Shown: positions 5,459 through 6,337 of the stretch, piece after piece | Numbering within the stretch: the first letter of the stretch is position 1 | Layout of the letters: every line of letters starts with the position of its first letter | Source of the DNA: Verrucomicrobiales bacterium | GTDB taxonomy: Bacteria; Verrucomicrobiota; Verrucomicrobiia; Limisphaerales; F1-80-MAGS106 | Assembly (NCBI GenBank): GCA_947487925.1 | Contig: CANLCA010000177.1 | Coordinates: forward strand, 1-6,337 | Reading direction: 5' to 3' | Length of the DNA stretch: 6,337 bases | The notes under the pieces: model-generated | Database searches by the model: none | Told to the model about the DNA's origin: nothing | Seen by the model: only the letters and a program-made list of their open reading frames with translations | Program-made: the position numbers and the translations under genes

Positions 5459-6337
5459 TTATTGGATCAAACGGAAGAACTTCCTCTCGCCTGAAGAGGG
5501 CGTGCTGAAGGGGTTGGTCGCTCCAGCGACGTTGGCCCACGGTCCCGTGATGTCGTTCGCGCTCTGTAGCGCCCCGGCACCGGTCCATGAAAGGACGATA
5601 TTGTTTGCCTGACGAGTCACCGAGAGCTTAGGCAACCCGGCACCGGAGGCATAGAGGCCCAAGTCATCAATGCCCCACCACCAGCTCCCTGTCCCCGCCT
5701 GCACAAACCGGAACTGCACTTTGGCCTGATTCGCCGCAGCTGGCAGGCTAAAGCGCTCGTAACGCCGCGATTCCGCCTTGTCATCGTCGATTCGCCCGCT
5801 GATATACGGAGCGAGCGATGAGAACGGGCTCGCTAAGACGAAGTCGCCATATTTGCCAGCGGCAACTCGAGCACCCGTCACCGGATCGATGGATTTGGCG
5901 ATGTCGCCCGCGGTTGTGGTAAAGGTCGCGACAGGATCGATGACTCCGTTGACACGCACGATGTCGTTGCCGCCAACCTTGTCATTCAACAAATAACTCA
6001 CAGGCAGCCAGGTGGCTCGTCCGTCCACCGTGTATTCCAAAACTCCAATGCTGTCTTGATTCTGGACATAGCTGCTCTTGAAGGCGATCGAGACATCGCT
6101 CCGCCCACGCAGATCGTACTCCGGGCTCCAGAGGGTTTGAATCTGACTGCCACCGCGGTTGTCCGACTCGGCATACAGGCTCTTGCCGGATACGACGTTG
6201 GTGTAATCAGCCCTACCACCTCCAAATGCCTTCAAACTCGCAAAAGGCACGACAACCCAATCTTTATAAGTGTCAGATTTGAGGTCCGCGACGTTCACAC
6301 CAGCGGTCGCAGTATCGGTTTGGTTTGCAGCCGTCCA
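5459..6337 (-). CDS. C-terminal part of a large secreted protein, N-terminus outside window
   Basis: 292 residues up to the window edge, with the frame still open there. The GTG at 6298 is an internal Val, not a credible start: no signal peptide follows, and coding continues upstream for 13 codons. Two regions are visible. The first is a beta-rich domain with 'SPEYDLRG' and 'SSYVQNQDSIGVLEYTVDG' (about 6020-6130), ending in GTGSWWWGIDDLGLY (about 5650-5695). This pattern recalls the jelly-roll/MAM-like modules of secreted proteins, where an aromatic-rich strand closes the domain. The second is a short C-terminal module (about 5459-5640) running from LPKLSVTRQ through LQSAND-ITGPWANV to KFFRLIQ at the stop. 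It resembles the '...TGPW...FFRL' terminal modules common in large verrucomicrobial exported proteins and may act in surface attachment or sorting, which is inference. The catalytic or adhesive domain that would give the function is not in the window. It is followed by the strong terminator. Confidence 0.92.
   Translation of the reverse strand, partial: WTAANQTDTATAGVNVADLKSDTYKDWVVVPFASLKAFGGGRADYTNVVSGKSLYAESDNRGGSQIQTLWSPEYDLRGRSDVSIAFKSSYVQNQDSIGVLEYTVDGRATWLPVSYLLNDKVGGNDIVRVNGVIDPVATFTTTAGDIAKSIDPVTGARVAAGKYGDFVLASPFSSLAPYISGRIDDDKAESRRYERFSLPAAANQAKVQFRFVQAGTGSWWWGIDDLGLYASGAGLPKLSVTRQANNIVLSWTGAGALQSANDITGPWANVAGATNPFSTPSSGERKFFRLIQ

Noticed and set aside
5328..5612. Plus-strand frame of 94 codons
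   Set aside because: It spans the terminator and the reverse of the secreted protein's C-terminus; no features of its own.

Overview
The window holds five protein-coding genes and no RNA genes, CRISPR array or insertion sequence that I can recognise. It suggests an environmental (soil or freshwater type) bacterium of the Verrucomicrobia, or more broadly the PVC group. Three things point there: a secreted DUF1080 (3-keto-disaccharide hydrolase-like) protein, a family greatly expanded in Verrucomicrobia and Planctomycetes; the C-terminus of a large secreted protein ending in a '...TGPW...FFRL' module of the kind common in Verrucomicrobia; and moderately GC-rich DNA with a fused MFS/spermidine-synthase-like membrane protein typical of environmental genomes. 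This is inference from family knowledge, not a database result.

Left half, plus strand. A 5'-truncated gene (1-2859) encodes a membrane protein with two homologous transporter-like membrane halves, a spermidine-synthase-type Rossmann domain and a helical C-terminal extension. Its stop codon overlaps the ATG of a GNAT acetyltransferase of the phosphinothricin acetyltransferase-like type (2856-3392), so the two are probably co-transcribed and translationally coupled. After a 180-bp gap with several inverted repeats comes a cytoplasmic alpha/beta hydrolase (3573-4301) with a complete Ser-Asp-His triad.

Middle. The hydrolase converges with the minus-strand genes across 156 bp (4302-4457). This stretch has two small hairpins and a short tandem heptamer repeat.

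Right half, minus strand. A large secreted protein, of which only the C-terminal 292 residues are in the window (5459-6337), is followed by a textbook intrinsic terminator (perfect 12-bp stem, 5366-5407). Downstream lie a 233-bp leader and the secreted DUF1080 protein (5132-4458). The leader contains a possible 59-codon upstream ORF, with a Shine-Dalgarno, that stops 2 nt before the DUF1080 start.

Working together: the minus-strand genes fit extracellular or periplasmic carbohydrate handling, but the terminator makes them separate transcripts. The plus-strand pair looks like an SAM-domain membrane enzyme coupled to an N-acetyltransferase; its substrate cannot be read from the sequence. I found no convincing new multi-gene system. 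The items most worth a second look are the divergent spermidine-synthase-like active site coupled to a GNAT, the possible leader ORF before the DUF1080 gene, and the structured 180-bp gap.
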